Assembly: GCA_003476465.1 (NCBI GenBank)
Contig: DMUE01000063.1
Location: 1 to 6,136, forward strand
Direction: 5' to 3'
From: Microbacterium sp.
GTDB lineage: Bacteria; Actinomycetota; Actinomycetes; Actinomycetales; Microbacteriaceae
Length of the DNA: 6,136 nt
In this document: positions 1 to 6,136 of the stretch, piece by piece
How positions within the stretch are numbered: position 1 is the first letter of the stretch
How the letters are laid out: each line of letters begins with the position of its first letter
Made by a program: the position numbers and the translations under genes
The notes under the pieces: model-generated
Told to the model about the DNA's origin: nothing
The model's input: only the letters and a program-made list of their open reading frames with translations
The model's database searches: none

Positions 1-359
1 GACAGGAAGATCGCGGGGCCGCCTCGCCTGCGCAGGTAGCGTTCCGAGCGTTCCCAGTTCGCTTCGCCGATGCGTGCGCCCAGACGCGATGCTCGAATCC
101 TCGGGCCGAGCCAGCGACCTATCCAGAACCCGATGCTCTCGCCGACGAGGGCGCCGACGACGACGGACACACCGAGCAGCACGCCTTCGAGCGGGGACGA
201 CACCGCGGTCGCAGCGACGATCACGATCGTGTCGCCCGGAACGACCAAACCGATCAGGATGCTGGTCTCGAGAATGATCGCACCCCCCGCCAGCAGAGTC
301 CGCAGCACCGGATCGACGCTCTGGACCGTGTCCAGCAGCCACGACAGCAACTCGTTCAC
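1..359 (-). CDS. DedA/VTT-family integral membrane protein, N-terminal part (truncated by window edge)
   Basis: About 119 residues are visible, read from a GTG at 359; the rest lies left of base 1. DedA proteins are usually about 200 residues and sit in the cytoplasmic membrane. The family is linked to membrane homeostasis and lipid or proton-coupled transport, but the substrate here cannot be told. Seen: a hydrophobic segment around residues 20-40 containing E31, then the family signature VVPGDT (residues 39-44, with acidic D43), a second hydrophobic stretch (about 58-80), GESIGFWIGR (73-82, matching the family's G-D-x-x-x-Y-x-x-G-R with E in place of D), and a basic amphipathic stretch rich in R and E (87-112) leading to GGPAIFLS, where the family's conserved arginine would follow beyond the edge. 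The start is firm: an in-frame TAG lies at 371-369 with no earlier start codon. The gene is divergent from the pabB-type gene and likely leaderless. Confidence 0.88.
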   Translation of the reverse strand, partial: MNELLSWLLDTVQSVDPVLRTLLAGGAIILETSILIGLVVPGDTIVIVAATAVSSPLEGVLLGVSVVVGALVGESIGFWIGRWLGPRIRASRLGARIGEANWERSERYLRRRGGPAIFL

Positions 360-371
360 GGGTTGAGCCTA
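360..371 (-). promoter_or_regulatory. Putative leaderless promoter of the DedA-family gene
   Basis: Read on the minus strand, TAGGCT (371-366) matches the actinobacterial -10 pattern TANNNT. It is followed by six bases (CAACCC) and then the GTG start at 359. That spacing puts the transcription start at or within a base of the start codon, so the mRNA would have no leader. No Shine-Dalgarno is visible, which agrees. No clear -35 is seen. The box also supplies the in-frame TAG just upstream of the gene. Inference from spacing and pattern only. Confidence 0.55.
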
Positions 372-399
372 CGACCAGTCATCCCCGTACCCTGGGTGC
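363..399 (+). promoter_or_regulatory. Putative leaderless promoter of the pabB-type gene
   Basis: TACCCT (388-393) fits the TANNNT -10 pattern and is followed by six bases (GGGTGC) and the GTG start at 400. This predicts a transcript beginning at the start codon. A possible -35, TTGAGC at 363-368, sits 19 bases upstream, which is longer than the usual 17. There is no Shine-Dalgarno before the GTG. The candidate -35 overlaps the -10 box of the divergent DedA gene. Inferred from pattern and spacing. Confidence 0.55.
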
Positions 400-1773
400 G
401 TGTCCCAGGATCTCGATGCCGAGCTGCTGACCACCTGGATCGACCCCCAGGCGGTGTTCGCCATCCTCGATCCGACCCATCCGGATGTGTTCTGGATGGA
501 CGCGGGCCTCGGTGCGCTGTCGGGGTGGAGTTTCGTCGGATATGGGGTGCCCGCGCCCGTCGATCATGTGCGCGGGGTGGTGCTCGAAGAAGCATGGGTC
601 GGTGCGCGGGCTCCGCGCCCGGAGTGGCCTGCGGGCCCGTTTCGCGGCGGTTGGGTGGGCTGGTTCGCCTACGATCCAGCGGCCGAGCGTGCGGGTGCGT
701 CGCCGCGCGAGGTCCTGAGGGACAGCTCCGACGGGGCGGTGGATCAGGATGCCTGGGTGCGCGCGGGCGCATGGGTCGCCTTCGATCACGGGGCGCACCG
801 CGCCTGGGCCGTCGCGCCCGCCTCCGGTCTGGCATCCTGGGTGGCGACGCTGCAGGGTCTCGGGAGCGCCTCGGTATCGCCCTCCCCGGCGGCGACGGGA
901 CCGACACCCGCGCCCGCCTCGACCGCCACCGCCCGGCACACTCCCGCGGAGTATGAGGCACTGATCGCGCGCTGTCACGACGCCATCCGCGCGGGCGATG
1001 CCTACCAGCTGTGCCTGACAACGCGGTTCGAGGTCGAGACATCCGAGTCTCCCGCCGCCGTCTACACCCGGTTGCGGGCCTCCAGCCTCGCCCATCGCGG
1101 CGGTTTCGTGCGCATCGGCGGCACCAGCCTGCTCAGCGCGAGCCCCGAGGAGTTCCTCGGTGTGCGCAGGGGGATCGTGCGCACGCGGCCCATCAAAGGA
1201 ACCCGACCCCGGGACGATGACCCTGAATCGGATGCGGCGCTCGCCCGCGAACTGCTCGCGAGCGAGAAGGAGCGCGCCGAGAACGTCATGATCGTCGATC
1301 TGATGCGCAATGACCTGTCGCGGGTGTGCGAGGCGGGCACGGTGCGAGTCGATGCGCTGCTCGTGGTGGAGACGTATCCGCACGTGCATCAGCTGGTCAG
1401 CACCGTTTCGGGACGCCTGCGCCCCCGGATCACCGTCGGTGAACTGCTGGATCGCGCATTCCCTGCAGGCTCGATGACGGGGGCTCCGAAGCTGTCGGCG
1501 ATGGAGATCCTGCAGCGGCTTGAGCGCAGTCCGCGCGGGATCTATGCCGGATGTTTCGGGTGGATCGGCACCGACGGGGCCCTGGACCTGGCGATGGTCA
1601 TCCGCTCGATCGTCATGCACGATGGAGTCGCCGTGGTCGGGGCGGGCGGCGGAATCACGTGGTCGTCCGTGCCGCTTGACGAGGAGCGCGAGGTGGGCAT
1701 CAAAGCGCGTGCGCCGCTCGCCGCGCTCGGCGCCGGGCTTCCGTCGGGCTGGTCAGCTCGATTGCGCTGGTGA
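400..1773 (+). CDS. pabB: Aminodeoxychorismate synthase component I (PabB-type chorismate-binding enzyme)
   Basis: The 457-residue protein belongs to the TrpE/PabB chorismate-binding family. PabB, with ammonia supplied by the glutaminase PabA, converts chorismate to 4-amino-4-deoxychorismate in the cytoplasm, the first step toward p-aminobenzoate and folate. The N-terminal subdomain carries LSGWSFVG (40-47) and GGWVGWFAYD (83-92). An Ala/Pro/Ser-rich linker (about 152-180) leads to the catalytic domain. There I see SASPEEF (246-252), RPIKGTRPR (263-271), DLMRNDLSRV (300-309), AFPAGSMTGAPK (353-364), GIYAG (380-384) and GAGGGIT (414-420). The lysine in PIKGT (K266) is the residue that marks PabB; TrpE has alanine there, so anthranilate synthase is unlikely. 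No glutaminase domain is fused, and no pabA or pabC lies in the window. The GTG start is the first possible one after an in-frame TGA at 364-366. The gene appears monocistronic, with 116 bases separating it from leuS. Confidence 0.9.
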   Translation: MSQDLDAELLTTWIDPQAVFAILDPTHPDVFWMDAGLGALSGWSFVGYGVPAPVDHVRGVVLEEAWVGARAPRPEWPAGPFRGGWVGWFAYDPAAERAGASPREVLRDSSDGAVDQDAWVRAGAWVAFDHGAHRAWAVAPASGLASWVATLQGLGSASVSPSPAATGPTPAPASTATARHTPAEYEALIARCHDAIRAGDAYQLCLTTRFEVETSESPAAVYTRLRASSLAHRGGFVRIGGTSLLSASPEEFLGVRRGIVRTRPIKGTRPRDDDPESDAALARELLASEKERAENVMIVDLMRNDLSRVCEAGTVRVDALLVVETYPHVHQLVSTVSGRLRPRITVGELLDRAFPAGSMTGAPKLSAMEILQRLERSPRGIYAGCFGWIGTDGALDLAMVIRSIVMHDGVAVVGAGGGITWSSVPLDEEREVGIKARAPLAALGAGLPSGWSARLRW

Positions 1774-1835
1774 GGGGCGTTCGGCCGGCGGGGAGGGGTC
1801 GTCCACGGTCCGGCGATCGACAAGGGCGGGTCCGC

Positions 1836-1848
1836 TAACCTGGAAAGA
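1836..1848 (+). promoter_or_regulatory. Putative leuS promoter (-10 box) and predicted transcription start
   Basis: TAACCT (1836-1841) is a good TANNNT -10 box in the 116-base gap before leuS. With the same six-base spacing seen at the other promoters here, the transcript would begin near A1848, giving a leader of about 42 bases. No -35 is found at 16-18 bases; TCGACA at 1817-1822 lies too close (13 bases). The first triplet of the box, TAA, is also the last in-frame stop before leuS. I see no terminator for the preceding gene in this gap. Inference from pattern. Confidence 0.5.
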
Positions 1849-1889
1849 CGCGCCTGCGCGCATCCCGAACCCCGCTCGATTGGTTTTCT

Positions 1890-4511
1890 GTGTCCCAGAC
1901 CGTTCCCACTGACAACGCTGCCGCCGATCCTTCCAACGGTGGTCCCGGCGAGGGCGCGCGCTACGACGCCGCCGCGATCCAAGCCAAGTGGCAGGCCGCG
2001 TGGCAGGCCGAAGAACCGTTCCGGGCCGGGGGTGAGGGCGACACCCGCCCGCGCAAGTACGTGCTCGGGATGTTCCCCTACCCGTCCGGCGACATGCACA
2101 TGGGGCACGCCGAGAACTACGCCTACGTCGACACCGTGGCCCGGTTCTGGCGACACCGCGGCTACAACGTGCTGAACCCGATCGGTTGGGATTCCTTCGG
2201 TCTGCCCGCAGAGAACGCCGCGATCCAGCGCGGTGTCGACCCGCGCGAGTGGACATATGCCAACATCGCTCAGCAGAAGACGAGCCTGCGCGCCTTCGGT
2301 ACCTCGTACGACTGGAGCCGCGTGCTCCACACCAGTGACGACGCGTACTACCGCTGGAACCAGTGGCTGTTCCTGAAGCTCTACGAGCGGGGGCTGGCAT
2401 ACCGCAAGGACGCCCTGGTCAACTGGGATCCCGTGGACCAGACCGTGCTCGCGAACGAGCAGGTCCTGCCGGACGGCACGTCCGACCGCAGCGGCGCCGT
2501 GGTGGAGAAGAAGAAGCTCACGCAGTGGTTCTTCAAGATCACCGATTATGCCGACCGTCTGCTCGACGACCTCAACCAGCTCGAGGGGTTCTGGCCGCAC
2601 AAGGTGATCCAGATGCAGCGAAACTGGATCGGCCGCTCCGTCGGTGCCGACATCGACTTCGAGATCGAGGGCCACCCCGACACGGTGACGGTGTTCTCGA
2701 CCCGCCCAGACACCCTGCACGGTGCGACGTTCTTCGTGGTGGCGCCGGATTCTGACCTCGCGCAGGAACTCGTGGCCGGTGCCGAACCGGAGGTGCGCGA
2801 TCGTTTCGACGCATACCTGGACAGTGTTCGCCGAACAACCGACATCGATCGCCAGAGCACGGATCGCCCGAAAACGGGGGTATTCCTGAACCGCTACGCG
2901 ATCAACCCGGTGAACGGTGCGCGTCTGCCGATCTGGGCCGCCGACTACGTCCTGGCCGACTACGGCCACGGTGCCGTCATGGCGGTTCCCGCGCACGACC
3001 AGCGCGACCTCGACTTCGCCCGCGCCTTCGATCTGCCGATCACCGTGGTGGTCGACACGACGGCGCCGATCACGGGCGCGATCCCGGTGATCGAACTCGA
3101 CGACGAGGGCGTTCCGATCGACCCGGGCGCCGACGCCCCCGGACTCGACGACATCGACCCCGCGCGGACCGGCATCGCGCTCACAGGCGAGGGACGGATG
3201 ATCAACTCCGGTCCGCTCGACGGACTCTCGAAGCGCACCGCCATCGCCCGCAGCATCGAGCAGCTCGAGGCATCCGGTACGGGGCGCGCGGCCAAATCGT
3301 ACCGCCTGCGCGACTGGTTGATCTCGCGCCAGCGCTTCTGGGGCACACCGATCCCGATGCTGCACACCGCGGACGGCGAGATCGTGCCGGTGCCCGAGGA
3401 TCAGCTGCCGATCCGCCTGCCCGACGTGCAGGGCCTCGACCTGACCCCCAAGGGTGCCTCGCCGCTGGGCGCCGCCGAGAGTTGGGTCAACACCGTGCAC
3501 CCGGCGACGGGAGCACCCGCGCGGCGAGACCCCGACACGATGGACACGTTCGTCGACAGCTCGTGGTACTTCCTGCGCTTTCTCTCCCCGGGCGATGACA
3601 CGCAGGCGTTTGCGATGCGTGAGGCGCAGCGTTGGGCGCCGGTTGATTCGTACATCGGCGGTGTCGAGCACGCCATCCTGCACCTGCTCTACGCGCGCTT
3701 CATCACCAAGGTGTTGTTCGACATGGGCCTGGTGGACTTCACCGAGCCGTTCTCGTCGCTTGTCAACCAGGGCATGGTTCTGCTCGGTGGCTCGAAGATG
3801 TCCAAGAGCAAGGGCAACCTGGTCGAGTTCGCCGCGAGCATGGAGTCCCCGGGCGCCGATGCGGTGCGCGTCGCGATCGCGTTCGCGGGCCCGGTCGAGG
3901 ACGACATCGAGTGGGAGGATGTCTCCACAAGCGGCGCACAGAAGTTCCTCGCCCGTGCGTGGCGCGTGGCGAACGACGTCGACAGCGACCCGAGCGTGAT
4001 CTGGGCCGCGGGCGATCCCGCGCTTCGACGCGTCACGCACCGTCTGCTGGCGGACGCCCCCGGGCTGGTCGAGCAGACCAAGTTCAACGTCGTCATCGCC
4101 CGCCTCATGGAGCTCGTCAACGCGACCCGCAAGGCGATCGATACGGGCGCGGGACCCGCTGACCCCGCCGTGCGCGAGGCCGCCGAGGTCACCGCGATGG
4201 TCCTCGACCTGTTCGCGCCGCACACGGCCGAAGAGATGTGGGAGAGGCTCGGCTACGAGCCGTTCATCGGCCTCGTGCCGTGGCGTCAGGCCGACCCGAT
4301 GCTCCTTGTCGAAGAGAACGTCACCGCGGTCGTGCAGGTCGACGGCAAGGTGCGCGGCACGCTCGAGGTTCCGGCCCGGATCGGTGCGGACGAGCTCGAG
4401 AAGCTCGCTCGCGCCGACGAGAGGGTGCTGCGCTCGGTCGGCGACCGCGAGATCGTCAAGGTCGTCGTGCGGGCGCCGAAGGTCGTCTCGATCGCGACCC
4501 GACCGGCGTAG
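1890..4511 (+). CDS. leuS: Leucyl-tRNA synthetase
   Basis: This complete 873-residue class I synthetase charges tRNA-Leu with leucine using ATP, in the cytoplasm. Seen in order: the HIGH-type motif HMGH (70-73) within [22 protein letters not shown] (100-111); WIGRS (246-250); the CP1 editing domain with STRPDT (270-275) and [10 protein letters not shown] (364-373), where T275, D370 and D373 correspond to E. coli T252, D342 and D345; [12 protein letters not shown] (474-485); [12 protein letters not shown] (552-563); [14 protein letters not shown] (588-601); KMSKS (636-640); and the C-terminal tRNA-binding domain with VDGKVRG (817-823). The positions where many bacterial LeuRS carry zinc-binding cysteines have none, and the whole protein lacks cysteine. 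The leucine-specific insert present before KMSKS in E. coli is absent. GTG 1890 is the first start codon after an in-frame TAA at 1836-1838; no Shine-Dalgarno precedes it. The gene appears to be its own transcription unit. Confidence 0.98.
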   Translation: MSQTVPTDNAAADPSNGGPGEGARYDAAAIQAKWQAAWQAEEPFRAGGEGDTRPRKYVLGMFPYPSGDMHMGHAENYAYVDTVARFWRHRGYNVLNPIGWDSFGLPAENAAIQRGVDPREWTYANIAQQKTSLRAFGTSYDWSRVLHTSDDAYYRWNQWLFLKLYERGLAYRKDALVNWDPVDQTVLANEQVLPDGTSDRSGAVVEKKKLTQWFFKITDYADRLLDDLNQLEGFWPHKVIQMQRNWIGRSVGADIDFEIEGHPDTVTVFSTRPDTLHGATFFVVAPDSDLAQELVAGAEPEVRDRFDAYLDSVRRTTDIDRQSTDRPKTGVFLNRYAINPVNGARLPIWAADYVLADYGHGAVMAVPAHDQRDLDFARAFDLPITVVVDTTAPITGAIPVIELDDEGVPIDPGADAPGLDDIDPARTGIALTGEGRMINSGPLDGLSKRTAIARSIEQLEASGTGRAAKSYRLRDWLISRQRFWGTPIPMLHTADGEIVPVPEDQLPIRLPDVQGLDLTPKGASPLGAAESWVNTVHPATGAPARRDPDTMDTFVDSSWYFLRFLSPGDDTQAFAMREAQRWAPVDSYIGGVEHAILHLLYARFITKVLFDMGLVDFTEPFSSLVNQGMVLLGGSKMSKSKGNLVEFAASMESPGADAVRVAIAFAGPVEDDIEWEDVSTSGAQKFLARAWRVANDVDSDPSVIWAAGDPALRRVTHRLLADAPGLVEQTKFNVVIARLMELVNATRKAIDTGAGPADPAVREAAEVTAMVLDLFAPHTAEEMWERLGYEPFIGLVPWRQADPMLLVEENVTAVVQVDGKVRGTLEVPARIGADELEKLARADERVLRSVGDREIVKVVVRAPKVVSIATRPA

Positions 4512-4522
4512 TACCGCCGGTC
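4501..4522 (+). terminator. Perfect 8-bp hairpin enclosing the leuS stop codon; candidate terminator
   Basis: GACCGGCG (4501-4508) and CGCCGGTC (4515-4522) are exact inverted copies separated by a six-base loop, TAGTAC, which contains the leuS TAG stop (4509-4511). The stem has seven G-C pairs and one A-T pair. No T-run follows, so it is not a classical intrinsic terminator, but T-poor hairpins are common at gene ends in high-GC actinobacteria. Function is inferred; the structure is plain in the sequence. Confidence 0.6.
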
Positions 4523-4524
4523 CT

Positions 4525-4540
4525 CCTCCCCAGCGGGAGG
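4525..4540 (+). terminator. Second hairpin directly after the first; tandem candidate terminator
   Basis: CCTCCC (4525-4530) pairs perfectly with GGGAGG (4535-4540) across the tetraloop CAGC. It begins two bases after the first hairpin. No T-run follows. The pair of hairpins between leuS and the comEA promoter suggests that leuS transcripts end here. The GGGAGG arm resembles a Shine-Dalgarno, but the ATG one base later is too near for normal initiation. Confidence 0.5.
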
Positions 4541-4598
4541 CATGCGAGCGCAACCACGGATGCGTCCGGGTGACCGACGGCGGGGGTTCGGGCATCCG

Positions 4599-4610
4599 TA
4601 GCGTGACGGA
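4599..4610 (+). promoter_or_regulatory. Putative leaderless promoter of comEA
   Basis: TAGCGT (4599-4604) matches TANNNT and is followed by six bases (GACGGA) and the GTG start of comEA at 4611. The geometry is the same as at the DedA gene and pabB. The box also contains the in-frame TAG that limits the upstream reach of comEA. I see no convincing -35. A GGA directly before the GTG is too close to act as a Shine-Dalgarno. Inferred from pattern and spacing. Confidence 0.5.
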
Positions 4611-5276
4611 GTGGCGCGCGAGAACACTTCGGACACGGCTGCGGACGACGACCCCACAGGTGGGCCGGGCGATGCCTATGGTCGCGCCTCGCCGCGTGCT
4701 CGCACCATGGTGGGCGCGGTCGTCGTCGTGCTGCTGGCCGCGCTCGGAATCACGGTCGCCGTCGGGATCGTGCGGTCGGGCGGGGGCACCCCCGAATTCG
4801 TCGCGATCGATCAGGCGGAGGGGGGAGACAGCGAGGATGTTTCCGCCGGTGCTCTCTACGTCCATGTCTCCGGTGCGGTGGCACGTCCCGGACTGTACCG
4901 GCTCGAGGGCGGGGCGCGCCTGGTCGACGCCGTTGCCGCCGCGGGCGGATTCGCCGAGGAGGCCGACGACGCCGGAGTGAATCTGGCGCGCCCCGTCTCG
5001 GACGGCGAGCAGGTCGTCGTGCCGGTGAAGGGCGCGGTTCCGCCCGCCGGATCGGGTGGGGCGGAGGGCGCTCCCGGGGGGGATTCGCGGGTGAACCTGA
5101 ACTCGGCGACGGCCGCCGAACTCGACACCCTGCCGCGCATAGGGCCGGCCATCGCGCAGCGGATCATCGACTGGCGCACGACGAACGGGCGCTTCTCCGC
5201 GGTCGATGACCTGCTGTCGGTCCCCGGTATCGGCGAGAAGATGCTCGAGTCGCTCCGACCCCTCGTCGTGCTGTGA
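4611..5276 (+). CDS. comEA: ComEA-type competence DNA receptor (SLBB + helix-hairpin-helix)
   Basis: The 221-residue protein has a short acidic N-terminus (1-31), one membrane segment (about 33-54) and an extracytoplasmic part. An SLBB domain (about 82-139, beginning LYVHVSGAVARPG) is followed by a Gly/Ala/Pro linker (about 140-160). The DNA-binding domain (161-221) begins VNLNSATAAELDTLP and has two helix-hairpin-helix turns: LPRIGPAIA (174-182) and VPGIGEKML (204-212). This is the usual Gram-positive ComEA plan. The protein binds incoming double-stranded DNA outside the membrane and passes it to ComEC. The start is the first GTG after an in-frame TAG at 4599-4601. The downstream comEC start overlaps its stop codon, so the two are very likely co-transcribed and translationally coupled. 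Whether the organism is naturally transformable cannot be judged from this window. Confidence 0.95.
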   Translation: MARENTSDTAADDDPTGGPGDAYGRASPRARTMVGAVVVVLLAALGITVAVGIVRSGGGTPEFVAIDQAEGGDSEDVSAGALYVHVSGAVARPGLYRLEGGARLVDAVAAAGGFAEEADDAGVNLARPVSDGEQVVVPVKGAVPPAGSGGAEGAPGGDSRVNLNSATAAELDTLPRIGPAIAQRIIDWRTTNGRFSAVDDLLSVPGIGEKMLESLRPLVVL

Positions 5277-6136
5277 GCGCCTCTCATCGCTCCTCGCGCG
5301 TCGCTGTGGCCGCACGGGAGCGATCGCGCCCGCCTGTGCGAGCTGACCGGCGCCCGCGTGTCCCCCTTGTCATTCCCGTGGTCGCGGCGTGGGTCGCGGC
5401 GCTCGTCCTGGTGATCGTTCCCGCAGCCGCCCCCTGGGCAGCGCTCGCGGCGTCGACGGCGCTTGCGATGATCATGATAGTTCTCGTTCGCCGGCCATCG
5501 TTCGCCATCGTCGTCGTGGCCGTCTCGATCGTCTTGTCCGGGTGCATAGCCGCCCATGTCGCGATGGTCGCCGGGGAACGTGCGAGCATCGTGGCGTTCG
5601 CCGGCGAGGGAGGCCGTGCCCTCGAGATCGGTGCCGTGGTGAGCACCAAGATCGAGCCGGCGAGGGATGGGTCGGTGCGGTTCGAGGTGGACACGCGCGT
5701 TCTGCGCTCGGGCGACCGCGAAATCGAGGCATCCGTTCCTCTGGCGATCTGGGTCGAAGCTCGCGTGCTGTCCGACGTGCGGTCCCGCGGCGACCTCGAT
5801 CTGGGCAGCACCGTGACGGTGCGCGGCTCGGCCCGCGAGACGGACGCCGGCGACCGAGCGGTGCTGATCGTGTTCGCCACCTCGCTGCACGTAGACGCGC
5901 AGCCGCCGGGTTCCCTCGGGCTCACCGCCGACGCGCGCCAGGGGTTCGTCAACCGATCGAGCGCGCTTCCCGGCGCTGGAGCGGGACTCGTGCCGGGGCT
6001 CGCGGTCGGTGACACCTCCCGTGTCTCGGACGAACTCGACGAGCAGATGCGCACCAGTTCGCTCAGCCACTTGACGGCCGTCTCGGGAGCGAATTGCGTC
6101 GTCGTCGTCGCGATGACCTTCGCTCTCGCGGGTCTG
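5273..6136 (+). CDS. comEC: ComEC-type DNA uptake channel, N-terminal part (truncated by window edge)
   Basis: The first 288 residues are visible, in an open frame to the right edge. ComEC forms the membrane channel that brings single-stranded DNA into the cytoplasm. Seen: a basic Arg-rich N-terminus (1-30), three hydrophobic segments (about 31-49, 53-72, 77-97), a soluble beta-rich region fitting the family's OB-fold domain (about 103-207), and the start of the competence domain. The latter shows GLVPGLAVGDTS (238-249) and MRTSSLSHLTAVSGANC (259-275), a strong family signature, then the next membrane helix. Family members are often 700 residues or more, so the rest of the channel and any C-terminal metallo-beta-lactamase-like domain lie outside. 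The start is GTG at 5273-5275, giving a GTGA overlap with the comEA stop. No Shine-Dalgarno is visible, so reinitiation after comEA is likely. A later GTG (5308) is possible but less favoured. Confidence 0.93.
   Translation, partial: MSASHRSSRVAVAARERSRPPVRADRRPRVPLVIPVVAAWVAALVLVIVPAAAPWAALAASTALAMIMIVLVRRPSFAIVVVAVSIVLSGCIAAHVAMVAGERASIVAFAGEGGRALEIGAVVSTKIEPARDGSVRFEVDTRVLRSGDREIEASVPLAIWVEARVLSDVRSRGDLDLGSTVTVRGSARETDAGDRAVLIVFATSLHVDAQPPGSLGLTADARQGFVNRSSALPGAGAGLVPGLAVGDTSRVSDELDEQMRTSSLSHLTAVSGANCVVVVAMTFALAGL

Noticed and set aside
70..366. A 98-codon plus-strand open frame at the left end
   Set aside because: It is the complement of the DedA-family gene, which has the PGDT and GR motifs on the minus strand. 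The plus-strand translation is a Thr/Ser/Pro-rich shadow.
356..1620. Long minus-strand open frames (up to 413 codons) across the pabB gene
   Set aside because: They lie wholly antisense to a gene with full PabB motifs. Their Arg/Pro/Gly-rich translations are typical of GC-rich shadow frames.
400..1773. Anthranilate synthase (TrpE) as the identity of the chorismate-binding enzyme
   Set aside because: The active-site motif is PIKGT with lysine; TrpE carries alanine at that position. No trp genes are adjacent.
1774..1889. T-box or leucine-codon attenuator before leuS
   Set aside because: The predicted leader of about 42 bases is too short for a T-box. It has no ATG- or GTG-started leader peptide and no run of leucine codons.
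400..1898. pabB and leuS both start with the nonamer GTGTCCCAG (400-408 and 1890-1898)
   Set aside because: Both simply encode Met-Ser-Gln with preferred codons after a GTG start. The sequences upstream differ and only one gene looks leaderless, so a shared signal is not supported.
4535..4601. Possible 19-residue peptide: GGGAGG followed by ATG at 4542, stop at 4599-4601
   Set aside because: The spacing between GGGAGG and ATG is one base, far too short. GGGAGG is better explained as the right arm of a hairpin, and the peptide is Arg/Gly-rich with no sign of selection.
1542..5315. A 1257-codon open frame on the minus strand across leuS and comEA
   Set aside because: It is exactly in register with the codons of both leuS and comEA. 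Minus-strand stops in that register need TTA, CTA or TCA in the sense genes, and these are avoided here. The translation is Arg/Asp/His/Val-rich with no recognisable domain, and both sense genes are certain.
4856..6070. A 404-codon minus-strand open frame over comEA and comEC
   Set aside because: It is antisense to two genes with clear family motifs, and its low-complexity Arg/Ser/Thr/Asp-rich translation shows no domain.

Overview
The window comes from a high-GC actinobacterium. Third codon positions are nearly always G or C, and most genes start with GTG. Promoters are of the TANNNT type, placed so that transcripts begin at or near the start codon. Protein features and gene order (leuS, then comEA and comEC) fit Microbacteriaceae such as Microbacterium or a relative. 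This assignment is inference from sequence character, with no database search. I see no rRNA or tRNA gene, insertion sequence, CRISPR array or sign of recent transfer. This is ordinary chromosomal core.

Layout: (1) Bases 1-359, minus strand, hold the N-terminal part of a DedA-family membrane protein that runs off the left edge. (2) Bases 360-399 are a compact divergent promoter region. (3) Bases 400-1773, plus strand, encode an aminodeoxychorismate synthase component I (PabB-type, folate pathway). (4) Bases 1774-1889 are a 116-base gap with a promoter for the next gene. (5) Bases 1890-4511 encode a complete leucyl-tRNA synthetase. (6) Bases 4501-4540 carry two tandem perfect hairpins, the first enclosing the leuS stop codon in its loop, followed by a promoter. 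(7) Bases 4611-5276 encode ComEA. (8) From 5273 to the right edge, plus strand, lies the N-terminal part of ComEC, whose start overlaps the comEA stop by four bases.

The folate, translation and DNA-uptake genes appear to be separate transcription units that happen to be neighbours. Only comEA-comEC form a functional pair: ComEA is a membrane-anchored DNA receptor and ComEC the channel that carries single-stranded DNA across the membrane. The most interesting feature is architectural. Three of the four independent transcription starts (DedA gene, pabB, comEA) have a TANNNT -10 box exactly six bases before a GTG start, which predicts leaderless mRNAs. leuS is the exception, with a predicted leader of about 42 bases and no visible Shine-Dalgarno. 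I did not find a convincing new system; the protein-coding content is recognisable core genome.
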